A DNA stretch of 64,000 nt from Anaeromyxobacter soli (GTDB lineage: Bacteria > Myxococcota > Myxococcia > Myxococcales > Anaeromyxobacteraceae), in contig NZ_JAKZLF010000003.1 in assembly GCF_022808855.1 (NCBI RefSeq), positions 178,575 to 242,574 on the forward strand. Reading direction: 5' to 3'. Numbering within the stretch: the first letter of the stretch is position 1; each line of letters begins with the position of its first letter. The notes below the pieces were generated by a model. That model had not been told where the DNA came from. It worked only from the letters and a program-made list of their open reading frames with translations, and did no database searches. This document shows positions 8,758 to 16,507 of this stretch, piece by piece. The position numbers were made by a program, and so were the translations under genes.

Positions 8758-10317
8758 GTGAGCGGACGTCTCGGCAGGAAGTGGGTCTTCGTGGCAGCCA
8801 CCCTCCTCGCGGCGTGTGGCGGCGGTGGCGGCGACGGCGCGAAGCAGCCGCAGGAGCAGCCTCCGCCGGTGGTGCCTCCGCCGGTGCAGCCGCCGGTGGA
8901 TCCTCCCGTCGTCGTGCCGCCGCCCGACGCTCAGCCGGCGGTGACGCTCGCGGCGCCGGCCACCGTCGGCAGCTGGTCGTTCTACGCCGCCGAGGGAGAC
9001 AAGGTCGGGGTCTACGACGCGTCGCCCGACGAGGCCGGCAACGTGTACGTGGCGGCGGGCGCGGCGGTGTTCGCGAAGGCGCGCTCCGACGCCGAGTTCA
9101 AGGCCTTCGACGCGAAGTCCGCGGGGCTCACCACGAACTGCGACGAGGCGCAGACGCTGCTGTGCCCCGTCATCTCGGTCGCCGGCGCCGCGCCGGGCCG
9201 CGCGGTGCTCGGCTTCATGGGGATGGGCACCGACGGCGACCTCGACCCGGAGTGGTGGATGTCGTCGGGCGGAGCGGACGTGGTCGACTTCGACGCGGCG
9301 GCGGGCACGCTCGCGCGCGCGCGGCACGTGTTCATCGCGGCGCCCCCGGAGCGCGTGAACGAGACGGGCGCCTACGACTTCTGGAACCTCGGCCGCAAGA
9401 AGGTCCGCCAGGTGCACCGCATCGCGGTCGAGCACGACACCGCGCGCGGCTCACACTACGGGGACGTCTGGTTCGCCGGCTCGCACGGCTCGTTCTCGGT
9501 CCTCATCGCGAACGCCGCGGAGCGCGGCTGGCACGTGGACGCCACGAAGTACCCCGGCTTCGAGGCCGCGCAGGACGTGTGGGAGCACGATCACCCGGAT
9601 CTCCGCGGCGTCATCTACGAGAACGGCGTCCCCCGGAAGCCGGGCGGGGAGATGATCACCGGCACCGCCACCGCCCTCGCCATCGACCCGACGACGGGGG
9701 ATCCGTGGGCCGCGAACGGCATCCGGCTCGCGGTGAAGAAGGGCGCGGGGGCGCGCGCCGACGGCTGGAACGCGCCGATGTTCCCGCCGAAGGACGGCGA
9801 CTGGTCGGCCTGGACCGGGTTCTACGACGTCTGGCCGGACCCGATCTTCACGTCCGCCACCGAGTTCTGGGCGAACAACCCCGCCTACCAGGACGCGGTG
9901 AGCTCGATCTCCTTCTGCCCGGACGGGACGCTCTGGATCGCCTCCGAGATCCACGGGCTCGCGCGCCGCGCGCCGGGCGAGCCGCTCCTGGACGACGTGT
10001 TCGAGCACGTCGCCATCCCGCCGGAGTACTGCTGGGACGAGGCCGGCACGTCCGTGTGCGCGGTGTACTCGGTCGCCTGCGACCCGAAGGACGGCTCTGT
10101 CTGGGCCGGCCTCGGCTACGGCGTCATCGGCCGCTACAAGGACGGCGCCTGGACGTTCCCGGTCCCGAAGACCGCCCCGCTCTTCGCGCAGCAGAACCCG
10201 GTCGGCTCGATCCAGATCGACGCCTACGCGGGCGTGGACGGCCGGATCGTCTACTTCAGCCACATGGCGACCTGGAAGGGCGCGAACGGCGGCCTCACCG
10301 TCTACCGGGGACCGTAG
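8758..10317 (+). CDS. Exported lipoprotein, beta-propeller-like, paralogue of the 41.8-kb lipoprotein
   Basis: 519 residues. A signal peptide ends in the lipobox LAAC (lipidated Cys20), followed by a Gly then Pro-rich tether (about 21-62) that would hold the globular part away from the membrane. The rest is rich in Trp, Gly and Asp and repeats a pattern of the kind 'ISFCPDGTLWIAS' and 'VACDPKDGSVWAGLG', which looks like blades of a propeller related to the two-component-regulator propeller or WD40-like folds. The protein at 41,791 has the same tether and matching blade motifs ([12 protein letters not shown]), so the two are paralogues. GTG start with a good purine-rich site just upstream. It is divergent from the che operon. 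Function unknown; no catalytic motif seen. Confidence 0.85.
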   Translation: MSGRLGRKWVFVAATLLAACGGGGGDGAKQPQEQPPPVVPPPVQPPVDPPVVVPPPDAQPAVTLAAPATVGSWSFYAAEGDKVGVYDASPDEAGNVYVAAGAAVFAKARSDAEFKAFDAKSAGLTTNCDEAQTLLCPVISVAGAAPGRAVLGFMGMGTDGDLDPEWWMSSGGADVVDFDAAAGTLARARHVFIAAPPERVNETGAYDFWNLGRKKVRQVHRIAVEHDTARGSHYGDVWFAGSHGSFSVLIANAAERGWHVDATKYPGFEAAQDVWEHDHPDLRGVIYENGVPRKPGGEMITGTATALAIDPTTGDPWAANGIRLAVKKGAGARADGWNAPMFPPKDGDWSAWTGFYDVWPDPIFTSATEFWANNPAYQDAVSSISFCPDGTLWIASEIHGLARRAPGEPLLDDVFEHVAIPPEYCWDEAGTSVCAVYSVACDPKDGSVWAGLGYGVIGRYKDGAWTFPVPKTAPLFAQQNPVGSIQIDAYAGVDGRIVYFSHMATWKGANGGLTVYRGP

Positions 10318-10355
10318 CGCGCCTCACGCGGGACCGCGAGCCCGGCGCGCACCGC

Positions 10356-12143
10356 TCAGCGCGACCGCCGGCTCGCGGGCCCGCACCCGCGGGCCAGCAC
10401 CTCGGCGCTGCCGACGAGCGCCATGTGGCTGAACGCCTGCGGGTAGTTCCCGACGAGCCGCCGCGCGCCCGGGTCGTACTGCTCGCTGAGCAGCCCCACG
10501 TCGTTCGCGAGGCTGCTCACGCGCTCGAACAGGCGCACCGCCTCGTCCCGCCGCCCGGCGAGCGCGAGCGCGTCCACCATCCAGAACGAGCAGGCGAGGA
10601 AGATCCCCTCCCCCGGCGGCAGCCCGTCGGGCGTGGTCGCGGTGTCGTAGCGGCGCACGAGGCCGTCGTCCACGAGCTCGCGCCCGATCGCGTCGATGGT
10701 CCCGAGCACGCGCGGGTCCCGCGGGGGCAGGAACCCGACCACCGGGATGACGAGCAGGCTCGCGTCGAGGTCCTTCGCGCCGTAGCGCTGCACGAACGCG
10801 CCACGCTCGACGTCGTAGCCGCGCCGGCAGACCTCCTCGTGGATCTGCTTGCGCAGCGCCCGCCAGCGCTCGACCGGGGCCTCGAGCCCGAACCGGCGCA
10901 CCGCCCGGATGGCGCGGTCGAACGCGACCCACGCCATCACCTTCGAGTGCGTGAACATCTGGCGCCCGGCGCGCACCTCCCAGATCCCCTCGTCCGGCTC
11001 GTCCCAGCGCCCCTCGAGCGCCTCGAGCAGCGCCCGCTGCATGCGCCACCCCTCGGGCCGCGGCGAGAGGCCGGCCTCCTCCGCCTGGAACAGGCTGTCC
11101 ATCACCTCGCCGTAGACGTCGAGCTGGAGCTGGCGGTGCGCGGCGTTGCCGACCCGCACCGGTCGCGAGCCCTCGTACCCCGCGAGCCACGGCACCTCCC
11201 GCTCGTCGAGCCGCCGCTCCCCGGCGAGGCCGTACATGATCTGCAGCTTCTCCGGATCGCCCGCGACGGCGCGGAGGAGCCAGTCCCGCCACGCCGCCGC
11301 CTCCTCGCGATAGCCCGCGTCGACGAGCGCGGTGAGCGCGAGGGTGGCGTCGCGGATCCAGCAGTAGCGGTAGTCCCAGTTGCGCACGCCGCCGAGCCGC
11401 TCGGGCAGCGAGGTCGTGGCCGCCGCCACGAGGCCTCCCGTGGGCGCGTACGTGAGCGCCTTGAGCGTGACCAGGGACCGGATGACCTCGTCGCGCCACG
11501 GGCCCTCGTGCGTGCAGCGCGCGACCCAGCCCGCCCAGAACCGCTCGGTGTTCTCCAGCTGGACGAGCGGGTCGATCGGGCGCGGCGGCGCGCGGTGCGA
11601 GGGGAACCAGGTGAGCGCGAAGGGCACCCGCTGCCCCGCCTCGACCTCGAAGGTGCGCCGCGCGCAAGCGTCCTCGAGCTCGCACGCGAGCGGCGAGCGG
11701 AGCAGCACCGCGTCCGGTCCCGCCAGCGCCTCGACCCCGCCGTCGAGCCGGCGCAGCCAGGGGCGGCGCGCGCCGTACTCCATCCTGAGCCGCAGCTCGA
11801 AGTCGATCGCGACGCGCCCCTCGACGCCCTCGACGACGCGCACGAGGTCGGGCACGTCCGCGCGCGGCGGCATGCAGTCGACGAGGCGGACACGCCCGCC
11901 GTCCACCTCGAAGTCCGTCTCGAGCACGAGCGTGCCGGGGTGGTAGCGCCGCGTCACGCGGCGCGGCGCGAGGCTCGGCGCGATGCGCCAGCGCCCGTCG
12001 TCCGGACCACCGAGCAGCGCGGCGAAGCACGCATCCGAGTCGAACCGCGGCCAGCACAGCCAGTCCACCGAACCGTCGCGGCCGACGAGGGCGGCGCTCT
12101 GCATGTCCCCGACGAGCGCGTAGTCCTCGATCCGAAGCGCCAT
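10356..12143 (-). CDS. Glycoside hydrolase family 15 protein (glucoamylase/trehalase-like)
   Basis: 595 residues with no signal peptide, so cytoplasmic. The N-terminal beta-sandwich region opens with IEDYALVGDMQSAALVGRDG, characteristic of bacterial GH15 proteins, and the (alpha/alpha)6 barrel contains NWDYRYCWIRDATLAL near residues 250-265, the family signature. GH15 enzymes hydrolyse alpha-glucosidic bonds in maltodextrins, isomalto-oligosaccharides or, in actinobacterial members of this short type, trehalose. A trehalose substrate would fit the otsA-otsB genes at 28-31 kb, but nothing in the sequence decides the substrate. It has no operon partner; a -10-like GATTAG sits nine bases before the ATG and no Shine-Dalgarno sequence is visible. 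Confidence 0.92.
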   Translation of the reverse strand: MALRIEDYALVGDMQSAALVGRDGSVDWLCWPRFDSDACFAALLGGPDDGRWRIAPSLAPRRVTRRYHPGTLVLETDFEVDGGRVRLVDCMPPRADVPDLVRVVEGVEGRVAIDFELRLRMEYGARRPWLRRLDGGVEALAGPDAVLLRSPLACELEDACARRTFEVEAGQRVPFALTWFPSHRAPPRPIDPLVQLENTERFWAGWVARCTHEGPWRDEVIRSLVTLKALTYAPTGGLVAAATTSLPERLGGVRNWDYRYCWIRDATLALTALVDAGYREEAAAWRDWLLRAVAGDPEKLQIMYGLAGERRLDEREVPWLAGYEGSRPVRVGNAAHRQLQLDVYGEVMDSLFQAEEAGLSPRPEGWRMQRALLEALEGRWDEPDEGIWEVRAGRQMFTHSKVMAWVAFDRAIRAVRRFGLEAPVERWRALRKQIHEEVCRRGYDVERGAFVQRYGAKDLDASLLVIPVVGFLPPRDPRVLGTIDAIGRELVDDGLVRRYDTATTPDGLPPGEGIFLACSFWMVDALALAGRRDEAVRLFERVSSLANDVGLLSEQYDPGARRLVGNYPQAFSHMALVGSAEVLARGCGPASRRSR

Positions 12144-12264
12144 GCCCGGGTGCTAATCCAGGCGCCTGGCGGTCGCCTCTCCCGTCGCGGCGGCGAGCGG
12201 GTTCCCCCGCGGGCTGGCGGTGCGAAGGTGGCCATCACGGCGCGGACGCGGTAACGAACGGCCG

Positions 12265-13077
12265 ATGGGCTCCCCTCACCCCGTGACGCTGCGCCGCACC
12301 CTGTTCTCGGTCCCGAAGATGGACTGTCCGTCCGAGGAGCGGCTCATCCGGATGGCGCTCGACGGTGCCGAGATCGGAGGGCTCCGCTTCGACCTCGCCG
12401 CGCGGGAGGTCGCCGTCGTGCACGGGGGCGACGCCTCCGCGCTCCTCGCCCGCCTCGTGCCGCTCGGGCTCGGCGCAGTGGTCCTTCGGAGCGAGGCGGC
12501 GGCAGCGAGCGCCGGCGCGGTGGACACGGACGCTCGGGAGGCGGGGACGCTCCGCGCGGTCCTCGCGATCAACGCCGCGATGTTCGCGGTGGAGCTCGTG
12601 TCCGGCTGGCTCGCGCAGTCGATGGGGCTCGTCGCAGACTCGCTCGACATGCTCGCCGACGCGGCGGTGTACGCGCTGGCGCTCTACGCCGTCGGGAAGC
12701 CCGCGGCGCTCAAGGTCCGGGCCGCGCACGTCTCCGGCTGGCTGCAGGCCGCGCTCGCGCTGGGGGCGCTCGGGGACGTCGTGCGGCGGCTCGCGGCGGG
12801 CAGCGCGCCCGAGGCCCCCGCCATGATGGGGATCTCGCTCCTCGCGCTCGCCGCCAACGTCTCCTCGCTCCTCCTCGTGTCGCGCCACCGCGACGGGGGC
12901 GCGCACATGAAGGCGAGCGTCATCTTCTCGACGAACGACGTGCTCGCGAACCTGGGCGTCATCCTCGCGGGCGCCCTCGTCGCGATCACCGGCTCCCGGC
13001 TGCCCGACCTCGCGGTCGGCGCTGCGGTCGCCGCCATGGTGCTCGTGGGCGGGATCCGGATCCTGCGGCTACGTTGA
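12265..13077 (+). CDS. Cation diffusion facilitator-type transporter with N-terminal HMA-like domain
   Basis: 270 residues. Residues 1-75 resemble a heavy-metal-associated domain but keep only one Cys (VPKMDCPSEERLIRM instead of a CxxC). The remainder is a six-helix CDF membrane domain: TM2 has the metal-site pattern ADSLDMLAD (D-x3-D), while TM5 reads IFSTNDVLANLG, where Phe stands in the position of the His that pairs with Asp in zinc transporters such as YiiP. The usual C-terminal cytoplasmic domain is missing. It probably exports a divalent metal from the cytoplasm, specificity unknown. The ATG at 12265 is used because the 15 upstream codons look non-coding. It lies beside the metal-like regulon at 13-19 kb but is not linked to it by a shared promoter. 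Confidence 0.85.
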   Translation: MGSPHPVTLRRTLFSVPKMDCPSEERLIRMALDGAEIGGLRFDLAAREVAVVHGGDASALLARLVPLGLGAVVLRSEAAAASAGAVDTDAREAGTLRAVLAINAAMFAVELVSGWLAQSMGLVADSLDMLADAAVYALALYAVGKPAALKVRAAHVSGWLQAALALGALGDVVRRLAAGSAPEAPAMMGISLLALAANVSSLLLVSRHRDGGAHMKASVIFSTNDVLANLGVILAGALVAITGSRLPDLAVGAAVAAMVLVGGIRILRLR

Positions 13078-13079
13078 GA

Positions 13080-13110
13080 GGACGCCGGCCGCGCGGGGCG
13101 GCCGGCGTCC
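13080..13110. terminator. Bidirectional hairpin terminator between convergent genes
   Basis: An 11-base-pair perfect stem, GGACGCCGGCC (13080-13090) paired with GGCCGGCGTCC (13100-13110), with a nine-base loop. It lies between the stops of the convergent CDF gene (13077) and lipoprotein gene (13123). There is no long T-run on either side, as is common at this GC content, so its function is inferred from stem strength and position. Confidence 0.7.
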
Positions 13111-13122
13111 TCCGCCCGTCGC

Positions 13123-13752
13123 TCAGGGTGCCGCGGCGGGCTGCACGCCGGCGGTGCCGTCGCACGCGTACGGACATGCGGTGCCGTCGGCGCAGGCGCC
13201 CATCGCGTACGTCCCGTCGGGGTTCGCCAGGCAGGCGCCCGGCCCCGTGCCCTCGCCCAGCATCGCCTGGCAGCGCACGCGCTGCTGCTCGAGCCAGCCG
13301 CTCATCTGACAGAGGTGCTGCTGCATCTCCGCGTGGTTCGCGAGGGCGTCCCCGGCGCACGCTACCGCCTGGTGGCGGGCGAGCTCCGTCGTCATCGCCG
13401 CGACGCCGCAGGAGAGATCGGCGCCGCCGCTCTGCATGCCCATCCCGCCGGTCATGCCCATTCCGCTCGTCCCACCCATGTGCTGGCCGTCGCCCGCGAG
13501 CGCGCCGCTCATCTGGCGCATGCGCTCCAGCGCCGGGCCGGCGGCCGCGCCGTACCGCGCCTGCGCCGCCTGGCAGGCGTCGGTGGTGCTCGCCGTGGAC
13601 GCCTCGGACTGGTAGGTCTGGACCGCCGTCGCGAGGTCCCCCCGCGCCGCCTGGTACGCCTGGACCTGCGTGTCCACTCCGCCGCTCTCCGCGCCGCCGC
13701 ACGCGCTCGCCAGCGCGGCGACGATCCCGAACATCCAGCTCTTCGTCCTCAC
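13123..13752 (-). CDS. Met-rich exported lipoprotein
   Basis: 209 residues. The signal peptide ends in LASAC (lipidated Cys18). The mature part is helical with a central Gly/Met segment (GGTSGMGMTGGMGMQ, about 94-108) and several Cys residues, including a C-terminal cluster (GACADGTACPYACDG). Met-rich motifs of this kind often bind copper or silver, which is inference here. It is divergent from the 14,069 operon and has its own sigma-54-type promoter facing it, with a GTAC palindrome shared between both sides, so it probably belongs to the same regulon. No known family recognised. Confidence 0.8.
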   Translation of the reverse strand: MRTKSWMFGIVAALASACGGAESGGVDTQVQAYQAARGDLATAVQTYQSEASTASTTDACQAAQARYGAAAGPALERMRQMSGALAGDGQHMGGTSGMGMTGGMGMQSGGADLSCGVAAMTTELARHQAVACAGDALANHAEMQQHLCQMSGWLEQQRVRCQAMLGEGTGPGACLANPDGTYAMGACADGTACPYACDGTAGVQPAAAP

Positions 13753-13848
13753 GTCTCTACCTCTTGCGAGCGAGGTACTCCGCGGAGAGGCGCTCGCCTC
13801 CGGCTCCGGGCCGCGGCGTGCTCCGGCGCGCCGCGACCCCTCTCCATC

Positions 13849-13863
13849 GCAGTCGGCGTGCCA
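13849..13863 (-). promoter_or_regulatory. Sigma-54-type -24/-12 promoter for the Met-rich lipoprotein
   Basis: On the minus strand the sequence reads TGGCACGccgacTGC. The invariant GG (13862-13861) and GC (13850-13849) are exactly ten bases apart, and the -24 element TGGCACG is a perfect match to the consensus. The predicted start of transcription is near 13838, about 86 bases before the lipoprotein ATG. Confidence 0.72.
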
Positions 13864-13929
13864 CCGCTGCCGCAGCCCCGAAACGGCTGCATTTCAGGCG
13901 GATGTGAGCGCGGCCGGGGCACGCGGCAC

Positions 13930-13956
13930 CGTACCATCCGGTACGCTCGACCGTAC
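13930..13956. promoter_or_regulatory. GTAC palindrome, candidate enhancer for the NtrC-family regulator
   Basis: A perfect inverted repeat CGTACC-ATCC-GGTACG (13930-13945) is followed by a third half-site CCGTAC (13951-13956). It lies almost exactly midway between two divergent -24/-12 promoters, about 67 and 64 bases from their -24 elements. This is the distance and symmetry expected of an upstream activating site for a sigma-54 activator, and one is encoded by the last gene of the operon (17,758). Binding is inference. Confidence 0.6.
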
Positions 13957-14007
13957 TGCACGGGACACCGGCGGGGCGAATCCCCGGCGTCCGCGCCGGG
14001 TTGCGAG

Positions 14008-14022
14008 CGGCACGAAGCGTGC
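14008..14022 (+). promoter_or_regulatory. Sigma-54-type -24/-12 promoter for the 14.1-19.1 kb operon
   Basis: Reads CGGCACGAAGCGTGC followed by TTTT. The invariant GG (14009-14010) and GC (14021-14022) have the required spacing; the -24 element matches six of seven consensus bases. Predicted transcription start near 14034, about 35 bases before the first ATG, which has an AGGAGA ribosome binding site. Confidence 0.7.
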
Positions 14023-14068
14023 TTTTCGCATCGTTGCCGCCGCGGGCGGCTCCCAGGAGAATGAGTCC

Positions 14069-14518
14069 ATGCGCCAAGCCCCCCTCGCCGCCCTCGCCCT
14101 CGCCGCCGCGCTCGGCCCTCTCGCCGCCTCCGCCGACGACGAGACGATGCGCGCCGCCCACGAGGCGGTCCGGGAGGCCCTGCTCGAGCGCGCGTCGCTT
14201 CCGGAGCGCCCGCCCTCGCTCCCCGACGGCGACCTGATGGCACCGGGTGCCCGCGCCGAGCGGGAGCGCCGCGAGGAGGCCTCGCGGGCCGCCCACGACC
14301 GCGCCGCCCGTCACGGCGAGCAGCAGCGCGCGCGCCACGTCGGTCGCGACCGCGACCACGGGGCCGACGCGGGCCACCGGAGCGGGATGCACCCGGGGGA
14401 CTCGGCGGGTGACTGCCGCGACGCGGCCGGGGCGGTGCGCACGCGCGAGATGCACGGCGGGATGGAAGGCGGTCACATGGGCGGTGGCATGGACGGCGGC
14501 CACATGGGCGGGAGATGA
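14069..14518 (+). CDS. Exported His/Met-rich small protein
   Basis: 149 residues with a clear cleavable signal peptide (about 1-22, cut after ASA). The mature part is charged and helical, becoming His-rich from about residue 80 and ending in a Gly/His/Met tail (HGGMEGGHMGGGMDGGHMGG). Such a tail can bind soft or borderline metal ions such as copper, nickel or zinc; this is inference. ATG chosen because AGGAGA lies nine bases upstream; an ATG eight bases earlier is out of frame. The stop overlaps the next start as ATGA. First gene of the operon behind the sigma-54-type promoter, so it is expected to be the most abundant product. Confidence 0.8.
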   Translation: MRQAPLAALALAAALGPLAASADDETMRAAHEAVREALLERASLPERPPSLPDGDLMAPGARAERERREEASRAAHDRAARHGEQQRARHVGRDRDHGADAGHRSGMHPGDSAGDCRDAAGAVRTREMHGGMEGGHMGGGMDGGHMGGR

Positions 14519-15111
14519 GCGGAGTCGTCGTGCTGCAGGCCGCCGCCCTCGCAGTCCTGGTCGCCGCGAACGCGCCGGCGGGCGGCGCCGAGTCGCATCT
14601 CCTCGCCGGAGCGGCGCACTTCCGGGCCGAGCGCTACGACGCGGCGCTCGTCGAGTTCCGCGTCGCCGAGAAGCTCGGGGAGCCGGAGGCAGCCGGGTAC
14701 GCGGGCGCGGCGCTCGTGAAGCTCGACCGCTTCGAGGAGGCGGTCGAGACGTTCGAGACCGCCGGCGACGGCGGCCTTCCGCTCCACGATTACTACCGCG
14801 CCCTGGCCTGCTACGGCGCCCGGCTCTACACCTGCGCCGACCGGCTCCTCGCGGGCCTCGGCGACCGCTCCGGCCCGCGCATCGCCGAGCAGGCGCGCGC
14901 CATCCGCGCCGAGCTCGCCCCCGCCCTCGCGGCGGCCCCCTCGGAGACGACCCTCGCCTGGTACCGCGCCCGCTGCCAGGCCCGCCGCGCGGAAGGCCGC
15001 GCTGCGCTCGCCGCGGCCTACTGCCGGGAGGCGGACGCGCTCGCGACGCGAGCCGGCACGACGCGAGCCGCGGACCCGGACGGCGACGTCACGCCGCGGA
15101 ACGGAGGCTGA
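14515..15111 (+). CDS. TPR-repeat exported protein
   Basis: 198 residues, N-terminal hydrophobic signal sequence (about 1-24), then two or three degenerate TPR motifs (for example AAHFRAERYDAALVEFRVAEKLG and GAALVKLDRFEEAVETFETAG). Likely periplasmic and involved in protein-protein contacts. The start overlaps the previous stop by four bases and the next gene begins one base after its stop, so the three exported proteins are translationally coupled. No specific family recognised. Confidence 0.78.
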   Translation: MSGVVVLQAAALAVLVAANAPAGGAESHLLAGAAHFRAERYDAALVEFRVAEKLGEPEAAGYAGAALVKLDRFEEAVETFETAGDGGLPLHDYYRALACYGARLYTCADRLLAGLGDRSGPRIAEQARAIRAELAPALAAAPSETTLAWYRARCQARRAEGRAALAAAYCREADALATRAGTTRAADPDGDVTPRNGG

Positions 15112-15112
15112 G

Positions 15113-16507
15113 GTGCTCGCTCCCCTCCTCTCGCTCGCGCTCGCCGCCATGGATCCCTGCGCGCCGGTCGAGCCGCTCCCGCCCGATCCGGCCGCCGCGC
15201 AGGCTTACCGCGCCGTCGGCGACTCCGAGCTCGCCGCGGGGGCGCGGGACAGCGCCGCGGCGGCGTACCGCGAGGCGCTCGCGCGCGATCCCGTCGACGC
15301 GGCCTCGCGCGCCGCGCTCGCGCGGCTCTGCGCCGCCCGCGGCGAGGACCCGTTCCAGGAGGGCCTCCGCAAGCTCGACGCGGAGGATCTCGCGGGCGCG
15401 GCGCGCGCGTTCGAGGCGGCGTTCGCCGCGGATGGCAGCGCCCCGGCCGCGCTCCTCGGCGGCATCGCCCGCTACGAGCTGGGCGACGACGCATCCGCCG
15501 AGCGGCTCCTGCGCGCGGCCGAGCGGGAGCCCGCGCACCGCGAGGAGGCGCGCTTCTACCTGGGGCTCGTCGCGCTGCGCGCCGGCGACGGGACGCGGGC
15601 CGCGTCGCTCCTCGAGGGCGCGGCGGCGAACCCGGCGCTCGCGAGCCCCGCCCTGGATCTCGCCCGCCTCGCCCGGAGAGATGGCCGGCTCGTCCTGTCG
15701 TTCCTCGCCGAGTCCGGCTGGGACTCGAACGTCAACCTGGGCCCGGGCGGCCCCGAAGGCGTCGCGCCCAGGTCCGACGGCACGGCGTCGCTCTCCGCCT
15801 CGGCCCTGTGGCGCCCGCGAGGCGCCCGCGGTCCGTACCTGCGCGCCGGCGGGCTCTGGCACGAGCTCGCCCGGCTCGACGCGTACGATCTGGGCGGGGT
15901 CGAGGCGGCCGCCGGCTGGCAGCTCCGCGCCGGAAACCGTGGCGCGGCCGCGGAGTACGAGTACGCGCACCGGGCCCTCGGCGGAGAGGACTACCTGGGC
16001 GCCCATCGGCTCCTCGCCTCGGGCTGGCTGCGCCGCGGCCGGGCGGCCGTGACCGGAAGCTACGCCGTGCGCTTCGAGTCTTACGCCGGCAACTGGTCGC
16101 CGTTCTCCGGAGTCCTGCAGCGGGCCGAGGCGCGCGCCTCGCTCGACGCGACCTCGCGGCTCCGGCTCGGCGTCGCGTACGCCGGCGCGCGGGACGCCGC
16201 GGACGAGCCCGTCCTCTCCTTCTGGGAGCACGGCCCGCGCGCCGAGGCGCGCGTCCTCCTCGGGCGCGCCCGGCTGGGGGTCGATCTCGGGCTCACCTTC
16301 CGGTCCTACGACGCGTTCGACGCCGCGCTCGGCGCCCGGCGCCGCGACACCTACCTCGACGGCGCGACGTTCCTTGAGGTGGATCTCGCCGACCGCTGGA
16401 TCGCGCGGGCGGGCGTCGTCGGCCGGCACGCGCTGTCCAACGTCGACGCCCTCTCCTACGACCAGGTCGCGCCCTCGGTGGCGATCGGTTACACGCTGGG
16501 ACGGTAG
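15113..16507 (+). CDS. TPR protein with C-terminal outer-membrane beta-barrel
   Basis: 464 residues with a GTG start. A short signal-like N-terminus is followed by TPR helices (about 25-200). From about 205 the protein changes to alternating strands typical of an outer-membrane barrel, starting with LSFLAESGWDSNVNLG; the DSNVN motif at the first strand is shared with TPR-barrel proteins of the surface-lipoprotein-assembly-modifier (Slam/DUF560) type. About 14 strands can be traced, ending in PSVAIGYTLGR, without the usual terminal Phe. It could place or export the small His/Met-rich protein, which is inference. The kinase start overlaps its stop by one base. Confidence 0.78.
   Translation: MLAPLLSLALAAMDPCAPVEPLPPDPAAAQAYRAVGDSELAAGARDSAAAAYREALARDPVDAASRAALARLCAARGEDPFQEGLRKLDAEDLAGAARAFEAAFAADGSAPAALLGGIARYELGDDASAERLLRAAEREPAHREEARFYLGLVALRAGDGTRAASLLEGAAANPALASPALDLARLARRDGRLVLSFLAESGWDSNVNLGPGGPEGVAPRSDGTASLSASALWRPRGARGPYLRAGGLWHELARLDAYDLGGVEAAAGWQLRAGNRGAAAEYEYAHRALGGEDYLGAHRLLASGWLRRGRAAVTGSYAVRFESYAGNWSPFSGVLQRAEARASLDATSRLRLGVAYAGARDAADEPVLSFWEHGPRAEARVLLGRARLGVDLGLTFRSYDAFDAALGARRRDTYLDGATFLEVDLADRWIARAGVVGRHALSNVDALSYDQVAPSVAIGYTLGR

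Noticed and set aside
6339..12254. A plus-strand open frame of about 1970 codons
   Set aside because: It runs antisense through cheR, cheW and GH15 and has an Arg/Gly/Pro composition with no motif; it is a by-product of extreme GC at third codon positions.
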